Shown piece by piece: positions 43,161-54,539 of a DNA stretch of 64,000 nucleotides; the first letter of the stretch is position 1, and the number at the start of each line of letters is the position of its first letter. The stretch lies in assembly GCA_950097015.1 (NCBI GenBank), contig CATNEN010000029.1:8099501-8163500 (forward strand). The letters run 5' to 3'. A program made the position numbers and the translations under genes. Origin of the DNA: Macrostomum hystrix (Eukaryota > Platyhelminthes > Macrostomidae). Below the pieces are notes generated by a model. The model worked only from the letters and a program-made list of their open reading frames with translations, was not told the DNA's origin and ran no database searches.

Positions 43161-43185
43161 CAGTCTCTAATTGCTGTTGTTGCAG

Positions 43186-43213
43186 CCAAGCTCACACTTG
43201 CTGTCTCCAAGCC
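43186..43213 (+). promoter_or_regulatory. Acceptor and 28-nt leader in front of the EHMT start codon
   Basis: The acceptor 'ttgctgttgttgcag' ends at 43185 and the first Met is at 43214. The bases between stay open in the Met frame (Cys codons included), so translation might begin further upstream in an unseen exon. A spliced-leader or 5'-UTR acceptor is equally possible. Confidence 0.4.
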
Positions 43214-46200
43214 ATGGACATCTCGGATTTCCCGCTGTGCACCTGCCTCTGCTGGCATCCCCAGCTGCCAGGCAAACCGCGGCCAACTGGACCGCCCGAT
43301 GCGGAGCCTGTTTGCCTGGCCGCGGTCTGCCAGCGCGACCAGCTGCTGACCTGCCAGGAGCCGGCTGCGCTGCCAGCCCTGCTGTGCCGTCAGCACCTGG
43401 CGGACTGGCGCAAGCACCGGGTCTGCCCGGCTTGTGGCCAGTTTTGTTGCACCGGTCAGTTTTACCTGTGCCGGCCCGGGCCAACTGGTGTGGCACACCT
43501 GAGCCACAGGGACTGCGCGCCAAGGTGCGACTCTACCGATCAGGTGAGAAAATACTTCTGAAATCATCTTACTTCATGTAGTTCTAAAGCATCAAAGCAT
43601 TAGAAAATCGAAAGCACAGGTTGTTTCTCTCTCTTCCTCACCCAGGTATTTTGCCCGCACTGCGGTCAGGAGGGTCCGGTGCTATGCCAGATGACCGACT
43701 ACGAACCCTCGCCTACAACCAGCACCTGCGACAGCAACGTCACCAACGGTGAGCACAGCAAGCCGCTGCCAGCCAATGACAACATCTGCTGTAGTGAGGA
43801 CGGCGCATCATCGGACGCATCGGAGGGCGAGCAGCAGCTGGCCGGCCAAGTTCTGGACGCCGGTTACACCGACCTGCTGGCCTCCGTGCAGCCGGCCCGC
43901 CGGCCGGCTCCAGACGCAGCCGAGCGCCTCTGGCGCGCCGCCGTAGCCGGCAATTTTCGCAAATCGGCCCGCATCCTGCTGCACAGCGGCGCCAGTCCGC
44001 ACAGGCGCTATCCTAAGCGCAAGGGCCGCTGCCTGCTGCACGCCTGCGCCTTGGCCGACTGTGTCCCACTGGCCCAGCTGCTCCTGGCTGCTCAGGCTGA
44101 CGCCGACTGCTTGGATTATAGTCGTCGAACTCCACTACTGTTGGCCACGCGGAAAGGCAGCCAAGCCGTGGCCCGGCTGCTTCTGTCCGCCGGCGCCGCC
44201 GCTGACGCCGCCGATCTCGGCGGTCACACGCCGGCTCACATGGCCGCCGTGCACGGCTGGTGCGGCCTTCTTCGCCAACTATTCGACGCCTGGCCAGGCC
44301 TGCTAGACAGGCCGGATCTGGGCGGCTGGACGCCGGCGATGTGCGCGGCCGACAGCGGCCAGGCCGACTGTTTGGCCCGCCTGCTGGCCTGGGGCGCCAG
44401 TCCGCACCCGGTGGACAGGGACGGCCGGTCCCTGCTGCACCTGGCTGCCCTGCGGCTGGACAAGCCCAGATTAGTCACCGCCCTGCTGGCTAAGGGGTGA
44501 GTTGTGCCCATACGTACCCAACTCAGTCATGAGAAGACCCCTGAGCACACACTAATACAAGTTGGGGCGCAGCCGCACGTAAATTATCGTGCAATTTACG
44601 CCATTGAGGGCCAACCTCCAAGGCACAGTGAGAGTGTACACTGCCAGACGATGATAGAGTGAGCCTTCGAAAATTATCTGTGTGCGTGTGTGCTCAGGAG
44701 TCAGCGAAATGGGCAGAATTGCCTCCTCGCTGGACGCGGGTCTAGTGTCCCCAAATGATGTGCCATCGCCCACAGCATTTTAACCTCTGTTCAGACTTTT
44801 TCACAAATCGAACTCAATGCAACTGTGTGTGAAAGTCTATTGTATTTATTGTTTGCTACCTTTCTCATAAATCAACTTTCGTCGCAGGTGCAATCCGAAC
44901 CAACCTGACCTATACGGCAACACCCCGCTGCACCTGGCCTGCATTCACGGCCACCACCGGGCCGCCTTCGCACTCTGTCTGGCCGGCGCGGACACCGCCG
45001 CTGTCAATAAGAAACGCGAAACTCCTATCGACCTCTGCCGCGACGCTCCGCTTCGTCAACGCATGGAGGCTGCCGCAGCTGCCGCCGCCGCCGCTGCCGT
45101 AGCTTGCGTCCCCACCGGCGCCGAATCGTCTGTCAACGACTTGAACCTTCTGGCCGCTCCGGAGACTCTGCTGCATCGAGATCTGGCGCGCGGCACCGAG
45201 GCTCTGCCACTGCCGCTCTATTCGCGCGACCCGCTAGCCGAGCCGCCTGAATTCTTCTATTGCAACGAGCTGCGGGAGTCGCCCCACCTGCCCGTGGACC
45301 GCTCCGTCACCATAGTCACCTGCGACTGTCGCGACGGTCGCTGCGACAGCGCCGAGGGCTGTCCGTGTGTGCGCATGTCCAAAGTCGTCGCATACGATAA
45401 CGCCGGCTGCTTAACCGAGCAGTTCCTTGATTGTCGGGCCAGTGACGCTTGCATCTTCGAGTGCGGCCCGCTGTGCTCCTGCTGGGCAAATTGCAACAAC
45501 AGAGTGAGTACTTCAATCCTAAAATTATTCAATTATCCAATACTATATATACTAGTAAAAATTATTACAGCTAGAAGTATGTATATTTAAGCACGAAGCT
45601 TTTATTAATCAAAAGATATCATGTATAATGTGCAACGTCACCCAATGCCTTCTTCGGAGTGTACTTGATGACGTCACCAAAGGCGTCAGCAGATGCGTTA
45701 TAAAAAAGTTTTTATCTAATAACTTTGAACTCGGATACGAGCTATAGTCTCCTATTAAGAGAATTACTTTCATAGAAATCTCTAAAAAATACGAGCCATA
45801 GATCCTAGAGCCTACAGCCACAAGCCAGAGAACTTCAATCTCTCTCAGGTGGTTCAGCGCGGAGTTCGCTACAACTGCGCCGTCTTCCTAACGGACAACG
45901 GGCGCGGCTGGGGCCTCCGCTCCCGTGAGCTCATCCCCACCGGTGGTTACGTGTGCACCTACTCTGGCGAGCTTATCACCGACGCCGAGGCGGATTCCCG
46001 CGCCGACGATTCCTACCTGTTCGACATTGAGTCGCAGCTGGCACCTGCGTCCGGCGCCAATGACAGCCATGCCAACGATGACGACCGCGAAGGTGGCGGC
46101 AACGCCAACGACATCAGCTCGACGCCGGCCGGCGCCTGCGTTGACGCCCGCCGCATCGGCACCGGGGCCAGATTTATCAATCACTGCTGCGAGCCAAACA

Positions 46201-46475
46201 TGCGGCCAGTTCGAGTGTTTCCCGGCCGTCACCAGGACCTGCGCTATCCCAGCCTCTGCTTTTTCACCTGCGCGCCAGTAGCGCCTGGCGAGGAGCTCAG
46301 CTTCGACTACGGCGAGGGCTACTGGCGAGTAAAGGGCCGCCACATGGCCTGCCGCTGTCGGGCGGAGCTCTGTCGCTATTCAGCAGACAAGATGCCCGGC
46401 CTGCTGGCCGCCTGGGAGGGCAAGCTTGGCGTCGCCATGGAGACAGCGGAGCCTGTCGATGCGAGCTTAAACTAG
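43214..46475 (+). CDS. EHMT: EHMT/G9a-type histone H3 lysine-9 methyltransferase
   Basis: Exons: (43186) 43214-43543, 43646-44496, 44888-45503, 45849-46475, all GT-AG with matching phases; 807 codons from the Met at 43214. Order: a Cys-rich zinc region (CTCLC ... CPACGQFCCTGQFYLC ... HRDCAPRC ... FCPHCG), ankyrin repeats that in EHMT read mono/dimethyl-Lys9, a pre-SET with CDC, CPC and CSCWANCNNR, then SET with GRGWGLRS, YSGELITDAEA, FINHCCEPN and SFDYGEGYW, and post-SET CRCRAELC. All zinc ligands and the SET catalytic motifs are there. A poly-Ala run lies at about 45063-45105, and the SET domain carries a 35-residue acidic/Asn insertion (46040-46130). The acidic N-terminal third of vertebrate EHMTs is absent. 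The product methylates H3K9 in chromatin. Confidence 0.92.
44562..44775 (+). repeat. SINE family A copy, 5' truncated, in the EHMT intron
   Basis: The sequence from 'ttggggcgcagccgcacg' to 'ctagtgtccccaaatgatg' matches the body and tail of the copies at 17482 and 48799. The tRNA-like head is missing. Confidence 0.75.
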
Positions 46476-47369
46476 ATAAAAATGAAAGCCGAAGAAAGAC
46501 CCACTGTTTTGTCTTCTGTTGTTAACGCAAAGTAAGCAGTTTTAATTGATTATTTTAAAGCTTAGAAACCTCTCATTCCTTGTTCACTTGTTCAGAAAAG
46601 CTTTTTGTTGCACTAAGCAATTCAATTCCATGGTGCTTTTAATCTCTTTCTGTAAATACAATCAAGTTTGTTTTATAATGTCTTACTGTCATCTTACTGT
46701 CATCTTACTGTCATCTTACTGTAGAAGACCATCTATTGTACTCGTAGCTTCTATTGTCGAAAAATTGAAGGCAGCTTTTCAATAATCAGCGCTATTGTTT
46801 CCTGTTCTGTATGCATTTATGCGCGAACCTACTAAATCTAGTTTAAACTGCCTACGTGGATAAGGCAGTGTGTGCTAATAAACAGGTACCAAGAATTTAG
46901 TAAAAATGAGTAGGTATCTCTCGCGCATTCTCCTTTTTAATTGAATTGCTCACCTGCAGCTAATCGGGCCCTGAACTAGCTCATGCTAGGAAAAAGCAGG
47001 TGTTTGTTCCTGCTGCTATCCCAGTGTTTGCAGGCTGGGCGAGACCCATCAATAAAATTGCTTGTCGAAATTCTTATCCATTGTTCGAGTCGGTTCTTTA
47101 TTATTATCTACGTCAATGAAAAAGTAAAGTGGAACAAGTCTTTGCTATTTGGATGCTTCAGGCTTTGGTTAAACTCAATAGGGTCTCCGTTCTTTTATTT
47201 GATTACAATAGAAAGGGCTTGCCGTTCACAATAGTAAATCTCGAGAACTACTCGTAGTTTTTTACGGAGACCTTTCATTTAGCAAGCAGAGAATTGATGC
47301 GATTGACTGTCATGGTTGATTCATTGTGCAGGTTTATATTGTCTTCGCTAAATTTGCGCCTCCTTGCCG
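46476..47369. other. Spacer between EHMT and the GPCR cluster
   Basis: The two genes converge here. EHMT 3' UTR probably runs to about 46900 (aataaa near 46877). A short 'cttactgtcat' repeat (four copies) lies at 46681-46725. No gene is supported. Confidence 0.45.
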
Positions 47370-48467
47370 TCATTTGCCGGCGCTAGTCTTTGAAGCGGCT
47401 TCAGAAGCAACGCCATCTTTAGCTCTGCTACTATGACCACCGCGGCCCTCTTTATCGGCTCTCCACAGACATTTGGGCACAAAGCGACTGGCGAATGCCG
47501 TGCGAAACTTGCCACCCATGAAGTAGAGAGGCCAGTTCATAGCATTGTTGGCGTACACTAGAGTGTTCAGGTGGCGGAGCAAGATCATGTACTGGTCTGG
47601 GCCCATTCTAATTTTTAAAGATGACTCAAGTTGCGACACAATGCTCCAGGGAAGAGCGGTGACCAGAAAGGTGAGGTTCAGGAACACGAGGATCAAGGTG
47701 ATGCGGATCAGCGATCGGTTTCTCTCCTTGCCGCTGTCCGTCCCAGCCTCCAGCTGCATCCGCCTCGCAGTGCGGTTGTTCCACACCAGCAGCAGGCAGA
47801 TGGCCACGGTGCCGATGACCAGAGCACTCAGCAGGAACACTCGGCCAAAGTAGAGATCCACGGGGTTGTACACGTTCAGGATGTAGTCCAGGCTTTTGAT
47901 GCCGCATACATGGAAACTGTTGCTCCAAGCTCTGTTAATGACCCACATGACTGGAAACACCAGTGCCATGCAGGTGATGAGGCCCAGAAGAGCCCAGCTT
48001 CTCTTGCGGCTCAGGATCTGCTTGGCCTTCAGCGGAGCAGCCACGGCAATGAGTCGATCGACTGTGAGGCCAAGCTGGAAGAACTGAGTGCCCGACAGTG
48101 CGTAGTAAGTCAAGAAGTCGTAGACGACGCACAGAAGAAGACTTATATTTCTTGGAGTCTTGTACCATGTCCAGGCGTTGCCTTTCACGAAGTCCGACAT
48201 GTACAATAGATAATGAGTGGCCGCCTTAAAAGTGAGGATGAGGAAGTCGTTCATGGTGATGACGAGCATGTACTGCCGAGTGACGTACGGGAACACCTTG
48301 CGGTTGGTCGCGATGACGAAGAAGGCGCAGGCGTTCACAATGGCACCCAGAGTGCAAAGTAGTGGAAACAGCCACACGAAGACGTTCCACGTCGCCCAGT
48401 TCCAGGAGGAGTCAAAGAACCAGGGAAACGGCTGATTTTGGAGAACCGCTTCTGTGTCGTTGCTCAT
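47370..48467 (-). CDS. Class A (rhodopsin-like) GPCR, paralogue 1, intronless
   Basis: The 365-residue receptor has seven hydrophobic helices. TM1 contains GAIVNACAFFVI (Asn1.50), TM2 TMNDFLIL (Asp2.50), TM3 ends VDRLIAVAAP (a DRL version of DRY), TM4 has SWALLGLITC (Trp4.50), TM6 ends VTALPWSI (Pro6.50, without the usual FxxCW), and TM7 has NNAMNWPLYFMGGKF, an N-x-P variant of NPxxY leading into helix 8. The short N-terminus has one N-glycosylation site and several aromatic residues (WFFDSSWNW). It is probably a plasma-membrane receptor for a peptide or other soluble ligand; the ligand is unknown. It is the leftmost of four tandem copies. Confidence 0.88.
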   Translation of the reverse strand: MSNDTEAVLQNQPFPWFFDSSWNWATWNVFVWLFPLLCTLGAIVNACAFFVIATNRKVFPYVTRQYMLVITMNDFLILTFKAATHYLLYMSDFVKGNAWTWYKTPRNISLLLCVVYDFLTYYALSGTQFFQLGLTVDRLIAVAAPLKAKQILSRKRSWALLGLITCMALVFPVMWVINRAWSNSFHVCGIKSLDYILNVYNPVDLYFGRVFLLSALVIGTVAICLLLVWNNRTARRMQLEAGTDSGKERNRSLIRITLILVFLNLTFLVTALPWSIVSQLESSLKIRMGPDQYMILLRHLNTLVYANNAMNWPLYFMGGKFRTAFASRFVPKCLWRADKEGRGGHSSRAKDGVASEAASKTSAGK

Positions 48468-48479
48468 CGCAGTTGCTAC

Positions 48480-49869
48480 TCAGAATGAGTCTGAAATCGC
48501 GGTCCACATTCAGTGCCCTAGTGGGGGCGTGCAGTTAATTTACGAGTACTTAGATTAAGTGCAGGTACTCACTTTTCTCATGCAGAATGTTTCAGTTGGT
48601 GAATGAAGCTGATATTGCTAGACACTCGTGCACACTTGCCAGAAAGCGAAGCTTTAAGAAACCTTTTTACGGTTATCGGCAAGTCGAGTCTTAATTTTCT
48701 CGTTATTAAGCGGGCTGGTTCCAAAAAAACCAACCCCGTCTTTTTGGACTTCTAGTAGAATCAGCCAATTGCAATTTCCGATTATTTTCCGTCAAAGAGG
48801 GGTGAGTGGCAGAGCGGTTACCGCGTTTGCCTCTCACACCAAGGTCCTGAGCTCGATTCCGTGGCGATGCCACGCACTTATTTGGGGCGCAGCCGCGGAG
48901 AGAATGTTTATGGCTTTTTGTGCGATTAACGCCATTGAGGGCCAATCTCCAAGGCTACAGGGAAAGTGTACATTGCCTGACGATTAGAAAGTCAGGGCAG
49001 ATGAACACACTTGTGTGAGCGTGTGCCTACGTGCATTATTTGTGTGTGTGTGTTCTTAGGAGTCAGCGAAATTGGGCAGAATTGCCTCCTCGCTGGCTGC
49101 AGGTCTAGTGTCACCAAATGATGTGTCATTGCACTCAGCCTTCCTACAAATTAATTTTACTTTTTATTCTTTTACTTTTCGAGTATGATTGTGATTTATA
49201 TTAGTAAAAGGATATAAAACTCAGCAGCCTTATGCCGTGCAGTAGTACTAGTGCTAATAAGAAGAAAAATAACAATAAATTTGTGTCTATTTTTAGGTAG
49301 GCTGTAAGTGAACTACGACTCAACGTTACTGACCTAAAAGTATTCTCGCAATCAAAGGACCACAACAGTGGTTGATACTATACAGATTATTCCAAAGCGC
49401 ATTTTAAGCATTTTAAGCTTTTTAAGCTTTAGCTTTGCTAGTCCATTAACGAGAGACTGTGTTGCAGCTCCTTAACAGTAAGAAATGCTCGTCTTCGTTG
49501 ACACGCCGCCAGTGACTTTAGAGACACAATGCTGCTTCAACTGGCCAAGTTTCCTTAAGTTTTACGAGACAATGCAGGTGCTCAACGGGACTAAGAGTTA
49601 AAAACGTTTTTTACGGAAAGTGCAAGCCAAGGTTGTTGCCATTGTGGGTTGTGGATTAAAGTAAAGACTAGCAAAATATTCAAGCAGAATGATGAACGCA
49701 AAACATGCCTCCAAAAAGATTAAATCTTCAATCTCTAACTATAATCGTACCCTCCTAATATCTACTAAATTAGTCCTTAGCAACAACTAAACAAGATTTG
49801 TCTATTGTTAAAACAAAGCAGAGTTTAGTTTTCAAAGTCGGCATCCGACAGAAAAGCATCCCGCCAACC
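48480..49869. other. Spacer between GPCR paralogues 1 and 2
   Basis: Holds a full SINE family A copy (listed separately). Otherwise AT-rich with no gene. The promoter of paralogue 1 should lie near 48480-48700. Confidence 0.45.
48799..49133 (+). repeat. SINE family A copy, full length
   Basis: The best-preserved copy: head 'ggggtgagtggcagagcggttaccgcg' with an A box (tggcagagcgg) and 'tgagctcgattcc' as B box, then the shared body and the tail 'ggtctagtgtcaccaaatgatgtgtcatt'. The head resembles a Leu/Ser-type tRNA. The ORFs inside it are not genes. Confidence 0.85.
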
Positions 49870-50928
49870 CTAGGCCATCTCCAGATTCTCCGTGGCGGAG
49901 TTGGCGTCGCTCTTGCTGCGATAACTGACGCTCGGCACACCGAAATTCCGCAGACAGGGCCGAGCGAACCGTTGGCCAAAGGCTGTGCGGAAGTTGCGGC
50001 CCATGAAGTAGAGAGGCCAGTTCAAGGCATTGTTTGCATACAGCAGAGTGTTTAGGTGACGCATCAATATTATGAAGCTGTTTTCCCCCATCTGCTTCAC
50101 CAGTTCGACTTGCAAAACCAGTCCAATGCTCCAGGGTAGAGCAGTTATAAGGAACGTGAGGTTCAGTAACACGAGGATCAAGGTGATGCGGATCAGCGAT
50201 CGGTTTCTCTCCTTGCCGTTGTCCGTCCCAGCCTCCAGCTGCATCCGCCTCGCAGTGCGGTTGTTCCACACCAGCAGCAGGCAGATGGCCACGGTGCCGA
50301 TGACCAGAGCACTCAGCAGGAACACTCGGCCAAAGTAGAGCTCTACAGGATTGTATACGTAGAGTGCAAAGTTGACATCCCTCACGACACACAATTCATA
50401 TTCTGTGTTCCACTTTCTGTTGCTGACGAACATGACTGGCAATAGCAGTGCCATGCAGGTGATGAGGCCCAGAAGAGCCCAGCTTCTCTTGCGGCTCAGG
50501 ATCTGCTTGGCCTTCAGCGGAGCAGCCACGGCAATGAGTCGGTCGACTGTGAGGCCGAGCTGGAAGAACTGAGTACCAAATAGTGAGTAGTAAGTGATGA
50601 GGTCATAGATAATGCACAATGGAAAGTTGATGTTTCTTGGAGTCTTGTACCAGGTCCAGGCGTTCTCCTTCACAAAAGACATGCTTTGCAAGTAGTGCGT
50701 GGAGGCTTTAAAAGTGAGGATGAGGAAGTCGTTCATGGTGATGACCAGCATGTACTGCCGAGTGACGTACGGGAACACCTTGCGGTTGGTCGCGATGACG
50801 AAGAAGGCGCAGGCGTTTACAACGGCGCCCAGACCACTGAGCAGCGGGAACAGCCATACAAACACCTTCCACGTCACCCAGTTCCATGTTTCGTCGAAGT
50901 ACCATGGCTGCTGAGAGCTTGAGTTCAT
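49870..50928 (-). CDS. Class A GPCR, paralogue 2, intronless
   Basis: The 352-residue product begins MNSSSQQPWYFDETWNW and has the same seven helices and motifs as paralogue 1 (NDFLIL, VDRLIAV, NNALNWPLYFMGRNF). Main differences lie in the N-terminus, the loop before TM5 (NTEYELCVVRDVNFALYV) and the C-terminal tail (ending NLEMA). The ORF is intact. A second in-frame set on the same strand (49832-50392) is a shadow. Confidence 0.88.
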   Translation of the reverse strand: MNSSSQQPWYFDETWNWVTWKVFVWLFPLLSGLGAVVNACAFFVIATNRKVFPYVTRQYMLVITMNDFLILTFKASTHYLQSMSFVKENAWTWYKTPRNINFPLCIIYDLITYYSLFGTQFFQLGLTVDRLIAVAAPLKAKQILSRKRSWALLGLITCMALLLPVMFVSNRKWNTEYELCVVRDVNFALYVYNPVELYFGRVFLLSALVIGTVAICLLLVWNNRTARRMQLEAGTDNGKERNRSLIRITLILVLLNLTFLITALPWSIGLVLQVELVKQMGENSFIILMRHLNTLLYANNALNWPLYFMGRNFRTAFGQRFARPCLRNFGVPSVSYRSKSDANSATENLEMA

Positions 50929-52373
50929 GTTCTTACCAATGGCACCTATGGCGAATTTATTTTGCCTGACTTGAGAAAAATTTCTGAATTTAAGGTTCAG
51001 TTAAACTGCAATCTTGCTGCAATCTCGCTGCAATCTCGTTATATATAAATCCTGTCTGAGCTGAGCAAACGTAATCAATGCAAAGTGATGCATTAGGAAC
51101 TAATTCGCGACTGAATCAATAAAATCGATGAGCCTGAAATCTGTCGCTAATACGTGCTACCTCTTCGTGTTCAGACAGGTATATATCTATATGCATTGAT
51201 TGGGCATGATTCGCATTTTTGCTGGCATTGCATTTGAAATCCATGGCTAGATGCTTCCTAGATATTAACCTGCTCAACAAGCGAATGAGCTTGTGCCCTG
51301 CCACTATGACTGGCTTTTAAATTATCAATTAACGCTTTTATGGGTTTTTGCTGCTGATTTTTGTGAAAGCTATTGATGAAATTTCCATACAGTCGTCTTT
51401 TCTTTGGGTCGATGATAATATATTAAATAGAATCGAAGATTATATGATGTTTTAAACATTGCTCTTCCTAACTCTTTATAAGTCTGATGGAAATTTCAGG
51501 GTTTTTATCTTACCAGCTTAGAATATTCTCGTGCACTGTTGCTCGATGGAAAACACCACACTGGTCTCATTATTGTACTCGTAGTAGAAGTGTAATCTAT
51601 ACCTTTGTCCGTAACAAAAGTTTCTAGTCTAGTGGCTAGAACTTGGGATTTCTAATCTAGAGGTCAGTGGTTCGTATATCTTAGTAAAATCGTAAGCAGT
51701 TTGCCTCCTTTAGCCAGACACTTTTCCCATTGCTTCACCTCTCCAAACTTTAAAGTTAAATAAATCCAGCATCAGCTGGGGTATAAATCTGGGTGGGTGA
51801 GGCGGCCCCTAGTTCATGTACTGTACGAAGTCTTTAAAACGCAGCGCAATATTTGCTTCTGTGTAACTCGCTGTACACCTAGCACATAGCGGTTAGTTTA
51901 ATTTCTGTTTCATTTTAATAAAAGCTTGGTTCTAGATTACGGAGAATTAATCATCTTAAATAATCTAGACTTTCATATCCAATAAAATGCGCGTGATGAA
52001 CTCAATTTTTATGAAACTCTTTATTCATCTTTTTTTCGTCAGATTTTATTATCAATGACCCATAACTTAGCCACGTTTTTTAAGCTTCTTTGAATTGAAA
52101 AAATGTGAAGTTTCCATTTGCTTGTTTGAGAGTATTTTACCGAAATTTACTACTACCATAGATGAGTAGTGCATTACACTTACGAGAAAAGTCTCAAAAC
52201 ATTTGAGTGTATTATTCAAGGCTCAAAGAACCGGCTGACTTCGTTCGATTGTGTCTGCCTTCATTGAATGCAAATGTAGTTAGCTTAGCAGTCAAATCTA
52301 GTTTAAGAGAACTCAAAAAAGTTTTATATTTTAAGTTGGCTGCTTTTTTAAGCCCTCAGTTTTCACGCCTCAT
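50929..52373. other. Spacer between GPCR paralogues 2 and 3
   Basis: AT-rich, no gene recognised. Contains a SINE family B copy at about 51610-51895. Confidence 0.45.
51610..51895 (+). repeat. SINE family B copy, plus orientation
   Basis: The head-like 'gtctagtggctagaacttgggatttctaatctagaggtcagtggttcg' has a B-box-like part. The body 'agccagacacttttcccattgcttcacctc...ccagcatcagctggggtataaat' is the reverse complement of the body in the copies at 11225, 55495 and 56485. Confidence 0.6.
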
Positions 52374-53448
52374 CTAGGACGTCCGCTCGGTCCCTGTTGC
52401 CTGTGCCGCACTGCTACGGATGCGGTAGCTGACGCTGGGCACTCCGAAATTTCTCAAGCATGGCCGGAAGAATCGTTCGCCAAATGCAGCGCGGAAGTTG
52501 CGACCCATGAAGTAGAGAGGCCAGTTCATAGCATTGTTCGCGTATACCAAAGTGTTCAGGTGGCGGAGCAAGATCATGTACTGATCCGAGCTCATTGCTC
52601 TTTTCAGGGACAACTCGAGTTGAGACACAATGCTATATGGCAGTGACGTCATCAGGAACGTAAGATTCAGGAACACGAGGATCAAGGTGATGCGGATCAG
52701 CGATCGGTTTCTCTCCTTGCCGCTGTCCGTCCCAGCCTCCAGCTGCATCCGACTCGCAGTGCGGTTGTTCCACACCAGCAGCAGGCAGATGGCCACGGTG
52801 CCGATGACCAGAGCACTCAGCAGGAACACTCGGCCAAAGTAGAGATCCACGGGGTTGTACACGTTCAAGGACGTAGTCCATGGTTCTTAAAGCACACGTT
52901 TCGGAATTGCGGTTCCAAGTCCTGTTAATGACGTACATTATTGGAAGCACCAGTGCCATGCAGGTGATGAGGCCCAGAAGAGCCCAGCTTCTCTTGCGGC
53001 TCAGGATCTGCTTGGCCTTCAGCGGAGCAGCCACAGCAACGAGTCGATCGACTGTGAGGCCAAGCTGGAAGAACTGAGTGCCCGACAGTGCGTAGTAAGT
53101 CAAGAAATCGTAGACGACGCACGTTGGAAGATTGACGTCTCGTGGAGTCTTGTACCAGGTCCAGGCGTTCTCCTTCACAAAATACATGCTTTGCAAGTAG
53201 TGCGTGGAGGCTTTAAAAGTGAGGATGAGGAAGTCGTTCATGGTGATGACGAGCATGTACTGCCGAGTGACGTACGGGAACACCTTGCGGTTGGTCGCGA
53301 TGACGAAGAAGGCGCAGGCGTTCACAATGGCGCCCAGAGTGCAAAGTAGTGGAAACAGCCACACGAAGACGTTCCACGTCACCCAGTTCCACGACGCGTC
53401 GAAGTACCAGGGGATGTTTTGTGTCCTTGTTGTCGTCTCGTTATCCAT
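52374..53448 (-). pseudogene. Class A GPCR, paralogue 3, with one frameshift
   Basis: The start (MDNETTTRTQNIPWYF) through TM4 and the second loop reads in one frame to about 52868. TM5 to the C-terminus (VYNPVDLYFGRVF onward) continues in another frame. Compared with paralogue 1 ('acgttcaggatgtag'), this copy reads 'acgttcaaggacgtag' at 52862-52876, a single extra base. Everything else, including NDFLIL, VDRLVAV and NNAMNWPLYFMGRNF, is kept. It is either a very young pseudogene or carries a sequencing error. Confidence 0.8.
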
Positions 53449-54539
53449 TTTGATATTATGTTTTTACCGCCTGTCATAAACATTCAAATGAATAAGATTA
53501 TCTAATCAATGGAGCGCCATGGTAATTGTAGCTCGTATTAGAATTTTGCATCATCGAGGTGTGTTTTAAAGCAACTAAAAAAGACTTTGTATGAAACAGC
53601 CTCTATTAACAAAGTGTGAGCAGACTTTTATTAGATTTACCTGTTTGTAAAAGCCGATTATTTTTTTGTGCCGAGGTTGCTTTAAAGTAATTTAGAAAAA
53701 AGGCTTCGAGAAAGTGATGCAAAGTCTGTGTAAGGACAGTGTGAAATCCACTGTTCTATTTATAATGCGACTAGCATGTGTGCTTTCGGAATTCAAAAAA
53801 CTTTTTTTGCGACGAGTTTGCTCTAAACTCGTTGACGCTCGTTGACGAGCGATTTCTAGCGCTTTTGTCTGATCAGCGTTCGACTCTACTGTACGCGTGT
53901 TTTGTTTCCTTCGGGTATTGTTTATTCAGGTAGCTTAAAGTTTCACATTTTAATCTCTGCTAGTGTCAACAAGAAGCTCTGTTTGCGATTTTGTCTTTTT
54001 CACAGGTACTGAAAAAGTGAGTTTAACTTTTTACGGCGTTGTTTGCCTTCGTAGGCAGTTTCAGTTTTTGATTTGGCCTCGAGGAGGCCTGACTTTAACA
54101 GATGGCTGTCTTGATACTGATGCCATTGTCCAGCAAGTCAAGGCTATGGTATTCTCGTCAAACAAGGATTTGAGTAAACACGCCTTTAAAGCAGAGACTC
54201 GAAGCTGTTTTGAGAAGTAGACCCATTGATGACAGGTCTGATGGACTTTTGTCCTGCAATTAGATTTGTCTGCATCGATGTTAGCGACTTCTCAAAATGT
54301 CTTTAAACCATTTTTACTGAACTGTACAAAACGGGATGCTATATTATGAACACTGCATGTGCATGGAACCAATTTAAAGTTGTTTTTTTCTTGTTCAGTC
54401 AGAAATTTATATTTTTTATAAAATTGAAACGTACAGGTACATCGATTTTTATCCAGACATTGTCATTGAACCAGCAAAAAAAGATACCTTATATAATTTC
54501 AGGAAGGCTGCGGGCAATGGCATATTAATTAATGACTCT

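Noticed and set aside
47631-48209. 192-residue ORF antisense to GPCR 1 and similar ORFs opposite the other copies
   Set aside because: The same shadow appears in every paralogue because the DNA is conserved; it has no domain and lies antisense to clear seven-helix proteins.
53963-54220. 85-residue ORF between GPCR copies
   Set aside because: No recognisable domain, no splice support, ordinary AT-rich flanks. It could be a transposon scrap but nothing shows it.
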